Shown: positions 1-5,086 of the stretch, piece by piece
Layout: each line of letters begins with the position of its first letter
Numbering within the stretch: the stretch's first letter is position 1
Assembly (NCBI GenBank): GCA_900757255.1
Contig: CAAENE010000141.1
Location: 1-7,238, forward strand
DNA length: 7,238 bases
Direction: 5' to 3'
Source of the DNA: Clostridia bacterium
Lineage (GTDB): Bacteria > Bacillota > Clostridia > HGM11514
Translations under genes and position numbers: made by a program
Notes under the pieces: generated by a model
What the model was told of the DNA's origin: nothing
The model's database searches: none
The model's input: the letters and a program-made list of their open reading frames with translations, nothing else

Positions 1-1
1 A

Positions 2-373
2 ATGCTTGGATATGGGGTTGATATCACCGAAATCAGCCGGGTGAGGGAATTGATTTCCCGGCGCCCGGCTTTTGTGGACCGCTTTTTCAGCCGGGAAGAG
101 CAGGAATACATGCAAAAGATACCGGAACGGGTGGCAGGGAACTTTTGCGCCAAGGAAGCATTTTCCAAGGCGATCGGAACCGGCATACGGGATTTTAACT
201 TAAAAGATGTAGAAGTGTTAAGGGACAGCCTGGGGAAACCCTATCTCAGATTAAGTGATGCACTGAAAGCACATTGTGAGACGCTTGGATATACTCGATT
301 CCAGGTGTCAATATCGCATTGCAGGGAATACGCGATGGCAGGAGTCATAGCAGAACAGGAGGAGAGAAGATGA
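2..373 (+). CDS. acpS: Holo-[acyl-carrier-protein] synthase
   Basis: Transfers the 4'-phosphopantetheine arm from coenzyme A to a serine of apo-ACP, activating it for cytoplasmic fatty-acid synthesis. The 123-residue length fits the short AcpS family (about 115-130). Visible motifs: N-terminal GVDITEISR with the Mg-binding Asp7; AKEAFSKAIGTG at 50-61 with the second metal ligand Glu52 and the conserved Lys56; and SISH at 103-106. The family normally has WAAKEA where this protein has FCAKEA, a mild change. The start two bases into the window fits family proteins, which begin just before the G-x-D motif, but its ribosome binding site lies outside the window. The stop TGA overlaps the ATG of nnr (ATGA), so the two are almost certainly co-translated. 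The acpS-nnr pairing is common in Firmicutes. Confidence 0.96.
   Translation: MLGYGVDITEISRVRELISRRPAFVDRFFSREEQEYMQKIPERVAGNFCAKEAFSKAIGTGIRDFNLKDVEVLRDSLGKPYLRLSDALKAHCETLGYTRFQVSISHCREYAMAGVIAEQEERR
357..362 (+). promoter_or_regulatory. Ribosome binding site fixing the nnr start
   Basis: A perfect AGGAGG lies inside the end of acpS, 7 bases before the ATG at 370. It decides between this start and an in-frame ATG at 319, which would add 17 residues and lie deeper inside acpS. The protein from 370 begins MKAVGAETMRAID, as family members do. Confidence 0.9.
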
Positions 374-1866
374 AAGCAGTGGGCGCGGAAACAATGCGTG
401 CAATAGACGAATACGCCATAGATGAATATGGAATACCCGGCATCGTGTTAATGGAAAACGCGGCGCTGGGCATATTAGAAGAAATGCAGGCATATCGTGA
501 TAAAAGGATATTGGTTTTATGCGGCAAGGGGAACAACGGCGGGGACGGGTATGCACTGGCGCGGCACCTGTACCATCGGGGATACGATGTGATGGTGGCC
601 TGCGAAGGGGCAGCGTCGGCAGACGCGGTAGTAAATTATGAAGCCGCCTGGAACTGCGGAGTGCCGTTTGCCGGCTTTGAGGTTGATTTTAAGGAGTATG
701 ACATATTGGTGGACGCCTTGCTGGGCACGGGAATATCAGGCGAGGTGACCGGGCAGATAAAAGAGGTCATAGACAGAATCAACAGCGCGGGCAAAAGAGT
801 GATATCCATAGATATACCCAGCGGCATGGACGCGTCGCGCGGAGATTATTTGGGACAAAGCGTGTGCGCGGACCAAACCATAACGCTTGCCCTGCCCAAG
901 CCGGGCCTATACTGCTCCCCCAATCAAACGGGAGAAATCATCGTCAAGGATATTTCCATACCGGACGAGCTTATCAGACGGTTTGACATTATATATGAAA
1001 CAACGGAAGAAAACCAGGTACGCGCCTGGCTGCCGGAACGGAAAGCGGACAGCCATAAGGGCGACTTTGGCAAAGGTCTGATCATAGCCGCGTCCAAGGG
1101 AATGACCGGAGCGGGGGTACTTTCGGCAAAAGCGGCCAGCGCGTCGGGAATGGGCCTTGTATGCGAGGCAGTGCCCGAAAGCGTACACGATATCATGGAA
1201 ATCAAGCTGACCGAGGAAATGACCCTGCCGCTGGCGGACGTCGGAACGGGGGAAATCAGCGAGACCGCCATATCCCAAATAGAACAAAAGCTGCCCTGGG
1301 CGGACAGCGTGCTGTTCGGCTGCGGGCTGGGACGGGGAAGCGGCGCCGCGAAGGTATTGGAGCAGCTTTTAGGGATTTGCCGTGTACCGCTGGTCATCGA
1401 TGCGGACGGCCTGTACGCGCTGTCTCAAAATCCGGATATGCTGCTGTCCGCCGCCTGCCCGGTCATTTTAACGCCGCATGCTGCGGAAATGGCAAGACTG
1501 TGCGGCAAATCGGCTGAAGAAATCCAGTCAGACCGGTTTGGGGCAGTCAAGGAATTTTCAGAAAAATACCATTGCGTAACCCTGCTCAAGGGCGCCAATA
1601 CACTGGTCAGCGACGGGAACCGGACCTATATCAATACCACCGGCAACAACGGCATGGCAACCGGCGGCAGCGGCGACGTACTCTCCGGCGTCCTGCTGGC
1701 TCTGGCAGCGCAAGGAACAGAACCGGTAAAAGCAGCGGCCGCAGCCGCATACCTGCACGGCATAGCGGGAGATTTGGCGGCGGACAAATTTGGCGTATAC
1801 GGCGTAACCGCAGGCAAAATCCTGGATAGCCTGCCCTTAGCCTTTCAAGAAATAGGCTTAAAATAA
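370..1866 (+). CDS. nnr: Bifunctional NAD(P)H-hydrate epimerase / ADP-dependent dehydratase
   Basis: Repairs NAD(P)H damaged by hydration. The N-terminal YjeF_N domain epimerises R- and S-NAD(P)HX; the C-terminal ribokinase-like domain dehydrates S-NAD(P)HX back to NAD(P)H using ADP. The 498-residue length is normal for the fused enzyme. Epimerase motifs: CGKGNNGGDGY at 51-61, DALLGTG at 115-121, DIPSGMD at 148-154. Dehydratase motifs: HKGDFGKG at 229-236, VIDADGL at 342-348, TPHAAEM at 368-374, and the nucleotide-binding GMATGGSGDVLSG at 428-440, with the expected Asp436. No signal peptide is present, so the protein is cytoplasmic. The start at 370 is supported by AGGAGG at 357-362 and overlaps the acpS stop by ATGA. 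No clear terminator follows, so some transcription may read on toward mazEF. Both domains keep their key motifs, so both activities are likely intact. Confidence 0.96.
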   Translation: MKAVGAETMRAIDEYAIDEYGIPGIVLMENAALGILEEMQAYRDKRILVLCGKGNNGGDGYALARHLYHRGYDVMVACEGAASADAVVNYEAAWNCGVPFAGFEVDFKEYDILVDALLGTGISGEVTGQIKEVIDRINSAGKRVISIDIPSGMDASRGDYLGQSVCADQTITLALPKPGLYCSPNQTGEIIVKDISIPDELIRRFDIIYETTEENQVRAWLPERKADSHKGDFGKGLIIAASKGMTGAGVLSAKAASASGMGLVCEAVPESVHDIMEIKLTEEMTLPLADVGTGEISETAISQIEQKLPWADSVLFGCGLGRGSGAAKVLEQLLGICRVPLVIDADGLYALSQNPDMLLSAACPVILTPHAAEMARLCGKSAEEIQSDRFGAVKEFSEKYHCVTLLKGANTLVSDGNRTYINTTGNNGMATGGSGDVLSGVLLALAAQGTEPVKAAAAAAYLHGIAGDLAADKFGVYGVTAGKILDSLPLAFQEIGLK

Positions 1867-1887
1867 GCGCCTGTTCCAAGCAATTTC

Positions 1888-1949
1888 GCGTTTTGGTTAT
1901 TGCACGCGGCGTGAAAAACGCTTCTCTCCGCAATAAGACGGCACGCCGC
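1888..1949. repeat. Three interleaved perfect inverted repeats downstream of nnr
   Basis: Three perfect inverted repeats are nested in crossing order. Pair C is GCGTTTT (1888-1894) with AAAACGC (1915-1921). Pair A is TTATTGC (1897-1903) with GCAATAA (1930-1936). Pair B is GCGGCGTG (1906-1913) with CACGCCGC (1942-1949). As RNA, any two would conflict or form a pseudoknot, so this could be a switching or pseudoknotted 3' element. No T-run follows pair B, so it is not an ordinary terminator. This is the most structured part of the gene-free stretch 1867-2288. A smaller CGGA-AAAAA-TCCG repeat lies at 1967-1979, and 1981-2060 is A/T-rich with nothing else recognisable. The function is unknown. Confidence 0.5.
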
Positions 1950-2030
1950 TCGAAAAGCATTCTGAACGGAAAAAATCCGCATAAAAAAATTTCAAAAAAT
2001 ACAAAAACGACCCAATTGCCACACAATGAT

Positions 2031-2061
2031 TTGTATCCATCCGCCGATTTTTGAATATAAT
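2031..2061 (+). promoter_or_regulatory. Possible weak upstream promoter for mazEF
   Basis: A perfect -10 TATAAT lies at 2056-2061. The best -35 is TTGTAT at 2031-2036, but the 19-base spacer is long. It could add a second start site about 110 bases upstream of the main mazE promoter, immediately before the inverted repeat at 2064-2104. The region is A/T-rich, so chance is a real alternative. Confidence 0.3.
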
Positions 2062-2063
2062 GT

Positions 2064-2104
2064 TAGTAATTGATGTATTAGCTTTCAAAATCATGTCAAT
2101 ACTA
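2064..2104. repeat. Imperfect inverted repeat with GTATTR boxes, possible operator
   Basis: TAGT (2064-2067) plus ATTGA (2069-2073) pairs with TCAAT (2096-2100) plus ACTA (2101-2104), leaving A2068 unpaired. It also carries GTATTA at 2075-2080 and the opposite-strand GTATTG read from 2098-2103. These match the boxes of the second inverted repeat at 2132-2156, suggesting a repeated binding site for one regulator, plausibly the MazE/MazF complex. Binding is an inference. Confidence 0.4.
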
Positions 2105-2131
2105 AAGGCATGGATAACATCAGCACATTGG

Positions 2132-2156
2132 GTATTATTGTTAGTTGACATAATAC
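2132..2156. promoter_or_regulatory. Perfect inverted repeat on the mazE promoter, likely operator
   Basis: GTATTAT at 2132-2138 is the exact reverse complement of ATAATAC at 2150-2156, separated by 11 bases. The repeat is centred on 2144 and overlaps the -35 hexamer at 2145-2150, where a bound repressor would block RNA polymerase. Antitoxins with ribbon-helix-helix domains usually repress their own promoter by binding such repeats, so MazE is the likely ligand. That assignment is inference from position and family habit. Confidence 0.5.
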
Positions 2157-2173
2157 GAAAAAATCTGTATAAT
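2145..2173 (+). promoter_or_regulatory. Consensus sigma-A promoter of mazEF
   Basis: TTGACA (2145-2150), a 17-base spacer and TATAAT (2168-2173) match the housekeeping consensus at all twelve hexamer positions. Transcription would begin near 2180, leaving a leader of about 108 bases before mazE. So perfect a promoter suggests high unrepressed output, consistent with tight autoregulation through the overlapping inverted repeat. Confidence 0.88.
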
Positions 2174-2200
2174 GTACTTGAGGTTAAGTCTACCCCGCTT

Positions 2201-2246
2201 TCCGGCAGCCAAACAAAAAAGAGAAAAAAGGTCCCGGGCAGCCGGA
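2201..2246 (+). promoter_or_regulatory. Leader hairpin upstream of the mazE ribosome binding region
   Basis: TCCGGCAGCC (2201-2210) pairs with GGCAGCCGGA (2237-2246): nine pairs broken by one A-A mismatch, around an A-rich loop of 26 bases. It lies in the mazE leader just before the purine-rich AGAGGTGGAG (2251-2260). No T-run follows, so it is unlikely to be a terminator. It could stabilise the leader or tune translation. Confidence 0.45.
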
Positions 2247-2288
2247 CATAAGAGGTGGAGCTTACATTATTGATGGGGGCTTGATGTT

Positions 2289-2555
2289 ATGCAATATAAA
2301 CGTGTTTTGGTCAATTTGCCCGAAAAGGTACTGCGAGAAATAGACGAAGCAGCGGCAGGGCAGAAAGTAAACAGAAGCGAGGTTTTGCGGGAGGCAGCAA
2401 AACTGTATCTGAGGCAGGCAAAGAAAAAGAAGGAAGCGGAAATAGGGCGGGGGTATGCCGAAATGGGGCAAATCAACCTGGCCTATGCGGAAGACTGCCT
2501 GGATGCGGACAATGCTCTGTTGGACTGGTATGAGCAGAAACTGAGCGGAGAGTGA
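2289..2555 (+). CDS. mazE: Ribbon-helix-helix antitoxin of the MazE/EndoAI type
   Basis: Antitoxin that binds and neutralises the adjacent MazF ribonuclease and probably represses the operon. In its 88 residues, a short beta strand (KRVLVNLPEKV, about 4-14) and the helix-turn-helix region with NRSEVLREAAKLYL (28-41) have the CopG/MetJ-like ribbon-helix-helix pattern. The C-terminal half, with GRGYAEMGQINLAYAE (53-68), resembles the B. subtilis EndoAI segment (RRGYMEMAKINLN, recalled from memory) that contacts the toxin. It differs from the AbrB-fold MazE of E. coli. The chosen ATG has GGGGG at 2275-2279, nine bases upstream. It is followed six bases later by mazF in the usual antitoxin-first order, and is driven by the promoter at 2145-2173. 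Confidence 0.92.
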   Translation: MQYKRVLVNLPEKVLREIDEAAAGQKVNRSEVLREAAKLYLRQAKKKKEAEIGRGYAEMGQINLAYAEDCLDADNALLDWYEQKLSGE

Positions 2556-2561
2556 AATGAA

Positions 2562-2912
2562 TTGATAGTCAAACGAGGAGATATCTTTTATGCAGACTTA
2601 AGTCCGGTCGTAGGTTCGGAGCAGGGAGGAGTGCGGCCGGTCTTAATTGTGCAGAACGACGTGGGGAACAAATTCAGCCCGACGGTGATAGCGGCAGCCA
2701 TCACCTCGCAGATCAATAAGGCGAAGCTCCCTACCCATATTGAGATAGATGCAAAAAGCTATGGCCTGTTAAAGGATTCGGTCATTCTGGCGGAACAGGT
2801 CAGGACGATCGACAAACGCCGTCTGAAAGAGAAGATCGGCAGACTGGACCATAAAACAATGCAAGAGGTAGACCAGGCGCTGGGCGTAAGCTTAGGGCTG
2901 GTCGATATATAA
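2562..2912 (+). CDS. mazF: Type II toxin MazF/NdoA, sequence-specific endoribonuclease
   Basis: Cuts single-stranded mRNA at a short recognition sequence to slow translation under stress; it is held inactive by MazE. Its 116 residues match the B. subtilis NdoA length, and the N-terminus MIVKRGDIFYADLSPVVGSE is very close to it. The catalytic pair known for the Bacillus enzyme, Arg25 (GGVRPV) and Thr48 (AAAITSQ), is present, as are QND at 31-33 and the later LPTHIEID and ILAEQVRTIDKRRL segments. The toxin therefore looks active. Translation starts at TTG 2562. GGAG at 2547-2550 lies 11 bases upstream, and the nearby ATG at 2557 is out of frame and meets a stop after two codons. The rare start may keep toxin yield below antitoxin. 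The cut site of this protein cannot be read from sequence; the Bacillus homologue cuts UACAU. Confidence 0.96.
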   Translation: MIVKRGDIFYADLSPVVGSEQGGVRPVLIVQNDVGNKFSPTVIAAAITSQINKAKLPTHIEIDAKSYGLLKDSVILAEQVRTIDKRRLKEKIGRLDHKTMQEVDQALGVSLGLVDI

Positions 2913-2945
2913 AAATCGCTCGAAACAGTTGCCGGGCGGTTTTTT
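2911..2945 (+). terminator. Rho-independent terminator of mazEF
   Basis: The stem pairs 2911-2922 with 2933-2944 (core TCGCTCG with CGGGCGG, including G-U pairs) around a loop of 10 bases. The right arm ends in six T residues (2940-2945). The outer A-T pairs make it potentially bidirectional. It begins at the mazF stop codon and overlaps the next promoter. Confidence 0.8.
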
Positions 2946-2957
2946 CTATGTTATACT
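2929..2957 (+). promoter_or_regulatory. Extended -10 promoter for the small exported protein
   Basis: The -10 is TATACT (2952-2957), preceded by TG at 2949-2950 (extended -10). A 17-base spacer separates it from TTGCCG (2929-2934), which matches four of six -35 positions. It lies inside the terminator of mazF, so a terminator hairpin and promoter share the same DNA. Transcription would start near 2964. Confidence 0.6.
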
Positions 2958-3031
2958 ATAGCTATTCCCTGCTTTTGCTGCGGGCATTCGCGCTAAAAAC
3001 CGCCGGGGGGACATGAGATACGTGCGCTGTG

Positions 3032-3130
3032 ACGAGCCAAAGGCGAAGTCAGAGAGCCTGCAGCCAAGCGCAGCTTCAGCGCGCAGCACCATTGCTCTTT
3101 CTGCGCGTGATACTGAATTGCAGGGCTCGT
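3032..3130 (+). promoter_or_regulatory. Structured leader RNA candidate, no known class recognised
   Basis: Within the roughly 210-base leader, nested complementary segments could fold into one long interrupted helix: ACGAGCC (3032-3038) with GGCTCGT (3124-3130), CTGCA (3058-3062) with TGCAG (3119-3123), TTCAG (3075-3079) with CTGAA (3113-3117), and CGCGCAG (3080-3086) with CTGCGCG (3101-3107). The left side carries two purine-rich internal loops (3039-3057 and 3063-3074) while the right side has only TGATA and one T unpaired, an asymmetry seen in ligand-binding RNAs. An additional local hairpin AGGC/GCCT (3041-3044 with 3056-3059) competes with the second helix. No riboswitch core I know fits. 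A purine-only tract (3138-3159) links it to the ribosome binding site. Confidence 0.5.
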
Positions 3131-3174
3131 GAACCGCGAGGAAAAAGAAGAAGAAAAAATGTGAGGTGTACCAT

Positions 3175-3633
3175 ATGAAAAAGACAGTGATATTATGTTT
3201 GGTTGCGGTAATCATAACCGGAACAGTGGCGTTTGCGGCAGGAGCAGGCACGCAGGAGAACCCGGTGGTGACGCTGGATTATCTGGAAAATGTGTTTCTG
3301 CCGAAAATCGAGGGCCTGATCAACGAAAAAACAGCGGGTTCGGACTTTACACCGACCGGAGACTTTGAGGACTTTACGGTGATAGAGGTGAAAGCGGGCA
3401 AAACCTTCCGCGGGGATGCGGGATGTGAATTTATCCTGCGCATGGGGACAGCCCAGGTTGTGGCGACGGCAAAGGGCGGCGTAAGCGACGTATCGGACGG
3501 AACCGACCTTGCGAACGATACCCGGGTGCCGGGCAACCATCATTTGATCGTACCGGTGAACGACGGGCGCGGCTTTAAAGCGTTCAGCGATGTTCTGGTT
3601 ATGGTAAAAGGCAAATATCAACTGATAGACTAA
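3175..3633 (+). CDS. Small exported protein of unknown function
   Basis: A protein of 152 residues with a clear signal peptide: MKK, a hydrophobic core (4-20) and a likely signal peptidase I site at AFA|AG after residue 21. The mature part is about 130 residues with no further membrane segment, so it is probably secreted or held at the wall. Near the mature start is GTQENPVVTLDYLE (25-38), a pattern I associate with small exported clostridial proteins and some S-layer-linked ones (from memory). The C-terminal half is rich in Gly/Asp, with GTAQVVAT (91-98), SDVSDGTDL (104-112), NHHLIVPVNDGRGF (121-134) and a final VMVKGKYQLID, suggesting a compact beta fold. The start at ATG 3175 has GAGGTG six bases upstream; GTG 3166 is part of that site. 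It stands alone as a transcription unit with its own promoter and terminator. No enzymatic motif is visible. Confidence 0.85.
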   Translation: MKKTVILCLVAVIITGTVAFAAGAGTQENPVVTLDYLENVFLPKIEGLINEKTAGSDFTPTGDFEDFTVIEVKAGKTFRGDAGCEFILRMGTAQVVATAKGGVSDVSDGTDLANDTRVPGNHHLIVPVNDGRGFKAFSDVLVMVKGKYQLID

Positions 3634-3660
3634 GCATAAGGGAGCCGAACTCTCTTATGC
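3634..3660 (+). repeat. Hairpin directly after the stop codon of the exported protein gene
   Basis: GCATAAGGGAG (3634-3644) pairs with CTCTCTTATGC (3650-3660): eleven pairs including one G-T, with loop CCGAA. It starts immediately after the TAA. No T-run follows, so alone it is not a standard terminator; it may protect the mRNA 3' end. The stronger terminator lies ten bases further on. Confidence 0.6.
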
Positions 3661-3669
3661 CTAAATACC

Positions 3670-3703
3670 AAACCCCTGGCAGGAAAATCCTGCCAGGGGT
3701 TTT
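3670..3703. terminator. Strong bidirectional terminator between convergent genes
   Basis: A perfect 15-pair stem, AAACCCCTGGCAGGA (3670-3684) with TCCTGCCAGGGGTTT (3688-3702), has a loop of three A residues and ends in TTTT on the plus strand. On the minus strand the right arm ends in TTT. It separates the plus-strand exported protein gene from the minus-strand deacetylase gene and probably serves both. A weaker CTGA/TCAG hairpin followed by seven T residues lies at 3726-3745. Confidence 0.9.
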
Positions 3704-3752
3704 ATGTTATCTTTTGAAGCATTCGCTGACCATTTCAGTTTTTTTGGCAAAC

Positions 3753-4988
3753 TTATTTTAAAAACTGGGGCCGAATGGAATCCTCCGAGAGAGGCAGCAA
3801 GACAAACCCCATGCCGCGCAGGCCCTCGATGATTTCGGGGAGCGCCTCAGCGGTGGTGGTTTTGGGCTTGGACTGATGCATAAGGATGACAGCGGAATCC
3901 TTATTTTTAGCGCCGCTGAGCACATTTTGAACAATGGAATCCTTAGAGGCGAGGCCGCCGGATGCGTCGCCCGAGGAAACATTCCAGTCAAAATAGAGGT
4001 AACCGTATTCATTGGCCTGCGCCGCAAGGGTGTACATCAGATTTTTGCCGCCGTATTTGTGGCTGACAGTGTTGTTGGACCCGCCCGGGAACCGCATCAG
4101 ACGGGGGCTGTAGCCCAATATCCCTTCTAAATACTGCTGCTCGCGGTCAAAATCCGCCCAAAAGCTCTGCGGGCTGCTGTAAATAGCAGCATAGTCGTGC
4201 GACCAGGTATGATTGCCAACCGCATGACCGCTGTCCCGCATCCGCAGCAGGAGATTGGGGTCCGCACCGAAATTCAGAAAGAAGGTCGCTTTCGCGTCAT
4301 ACCGGTCAAGGGTGTCCAAAATGGAATAGGTGTTATCGGATACCGCGTCATCAAAGGTGAGATACGCCTTTTTCACGCGGAACTGCGGGCGGGTAATAGC
4401 AAATTCAGGCGCCGCCAGCCGGGTATTTTCAATCATATCCATGGCCTCGCCCAAGGTCAGGGGATCATACGCGCCGGCCGCTTCTTCATTGCGGCCGCTC
4501 GTGATACCGCGCGATACCGCAAACTGCAGGGCAGGTATTTGCCAGTCCGGAACATAATCCGGAAAAGCCATCCCCTCAGCCCCTGCTGTGTCAGCGCCGG
4601 GGACAGCCTTTTGCACCACGCGCACAAGCATCAGCGCAAGCTCGCCCCGCAAAACCCCGTTTTTCGGGCTGAAAGTAGTCTCATCCGTCCCATTGATGAT
4701 CCCCAGCGCATAGGCCTGCATGGCGAAAGGATACTCCGATTCCTTCAAATCCCAGAACCTGTTTTGGGGCGTTTGAACAGGCTCCGCATCCGCTTCGCCA
4801 TATTTCAGCTGATTGTACAGCTTAACCAAATGCCCGCAGATTTCACCGCGGTCAACGACAAAATCCCGCCTGCCCTCAAACTCCTGCACATGCATCCACT
4901 CATCATTTTGAAAGGTGAACGCCGTCTGGGACAGCAGCGTTATCAAAACAGCAATACACAATACAATTTTTCCCGCTTTTTTCAGCAT
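3753..4988 (-). CDS. Exported polysaccharide deacetylase with SLH repeats and NodB domain
   Basis: Probably removes acetyl groups from a cell-wall or extracellular polysaccharide outside the membrane. The 411-residue protein has a signal peptide (MLKKAGK, hydrophobic 8-20, likely cut near AFT at 23-25). It then has SLH-type repeats: the end of one (43-61), one full (78-125, FWDLKESEY to LVRVV) and one full (142-190, FPDYVPDWQ to MIENT), which would anchor it to wall polymers. The NodB domain (206-400) keeps all five motifs: TFDD at 211-214 (Asp213 base, Asp214 metal), HTWSH at 260-264 (metal), RFPGG at 299-303, DW at 334-335 and LMHQ at 369-372. The usual TFDDG reads TFDDA here. In-frame ATGs at 5048 and 5024 are rejected: they lack a ribosome binding site and the promoter at 5015-5043 covers them, while 4988 has GGTGAGGGG just upstream. 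Substrate not deducible; peptidoglycan is plausible. Confidence 0.9.
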   Translation of the reverse strand: MLKKAGKIVLCIAVLITLLSQTAFTFQNDEWMHVQEFEGRRDFVVDRGEICGHLVKLYNQLKYGEADAEPVQTPQNRFWDLKESEYPFAMQAYALGIINGTDETTFSPKNGVLRGELALMLVRVVQKAVPGADTAGAEGMAFPDYVPDWQIPALQFAVSRGITSGRNEEAAGAYDPLTLGEAMDMIENTRLAAPEFAITRPQFRVKKAYLTFDDAVSDNTYSILDTLDRYDAKATFFLNFGADPNLLLRMRDSGHAVGNHTWSHDYAAIYSSPQSFWADFDREQQYLEGILGYSPRLMRFPGGSNNTVSHKYGGKNLMYTLAAQANEYGYLYFDWNVSSGDASGGLASKDSIVQNVLSGAKNKDSAVILMHQSKPKTTTAEALPEIIEGLRGMGFVLLPLSEDSIRPQFLK

Positions 4989-5014
4989 ACCCCTCACCCC
5001 GGCCTTTTTTCTTA

Positions 5015-5043
5015 ATTGTACCATATAGCCATTGCTTTTTCCA
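5015..5043 (-). promoter_or_regulatory. Extended -10 promoter of the deacetylase gene
   Basis: Read on the minus strand, TACAAT (5020-5015) is preceded by TG one base away (5023-5022), an extended -10. A 17-base spacer leads back to TGGAAA (5043-5038), matching four of six -35 positions. Transcription would start near 5008, about 20 bases before the ATG at 4988. This placement excludes the two longer in-frame starts of the gene. Confidence 0.6.
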
Positions 5044-5086
5044 CACATTTCGACAAGAAAAAATAAAAATTTCTCTTATGTTATCA

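Noticed and set aside
907..1397. Minus-strand open frames of 126 and 157 codons
   Set aside because: They are opposite nnr, which has intact motifs at both ends; the GC-rich codons of nnr open antisense frames by chance.
1631..2151. Minus-strand open frames spanning the end of nnr and the intergenic stretch
   Set aside because: Low-complexity Arg/Leu/Phe-rich translations without a domain, overlapping nnr and the inverted repeats; no start signals.
3001..3130. Known riboswitch, SRP RNA or 6S RNA
   Set aside because: I compared remembered core motifs of common classes and none fit; the structured region is kept only as an unassigned candidate.
2946..3251. Minus-strand open frame of 101 codons across the leader region
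   Set aside because: It includes a run of Phe codons opposite the purine tract and overlaps the signal peptide region of the exported protein; better explained by structured RNA.
4197..5015. Long plus-strand open frame of 272 codons
   Set aside because: It lies entirely opposite the deacetylase gene, whose SLH and NodB motifs are clear; the plus-strand translation has no recognisable domain and no ribosome binding site.
5024..5048. Longer starts for the deacetylase at 5048 or 5024
   Set aside because: No ribosome binding site at either, and the likely promoter -10 at 5015-5020 lies downstream of both.
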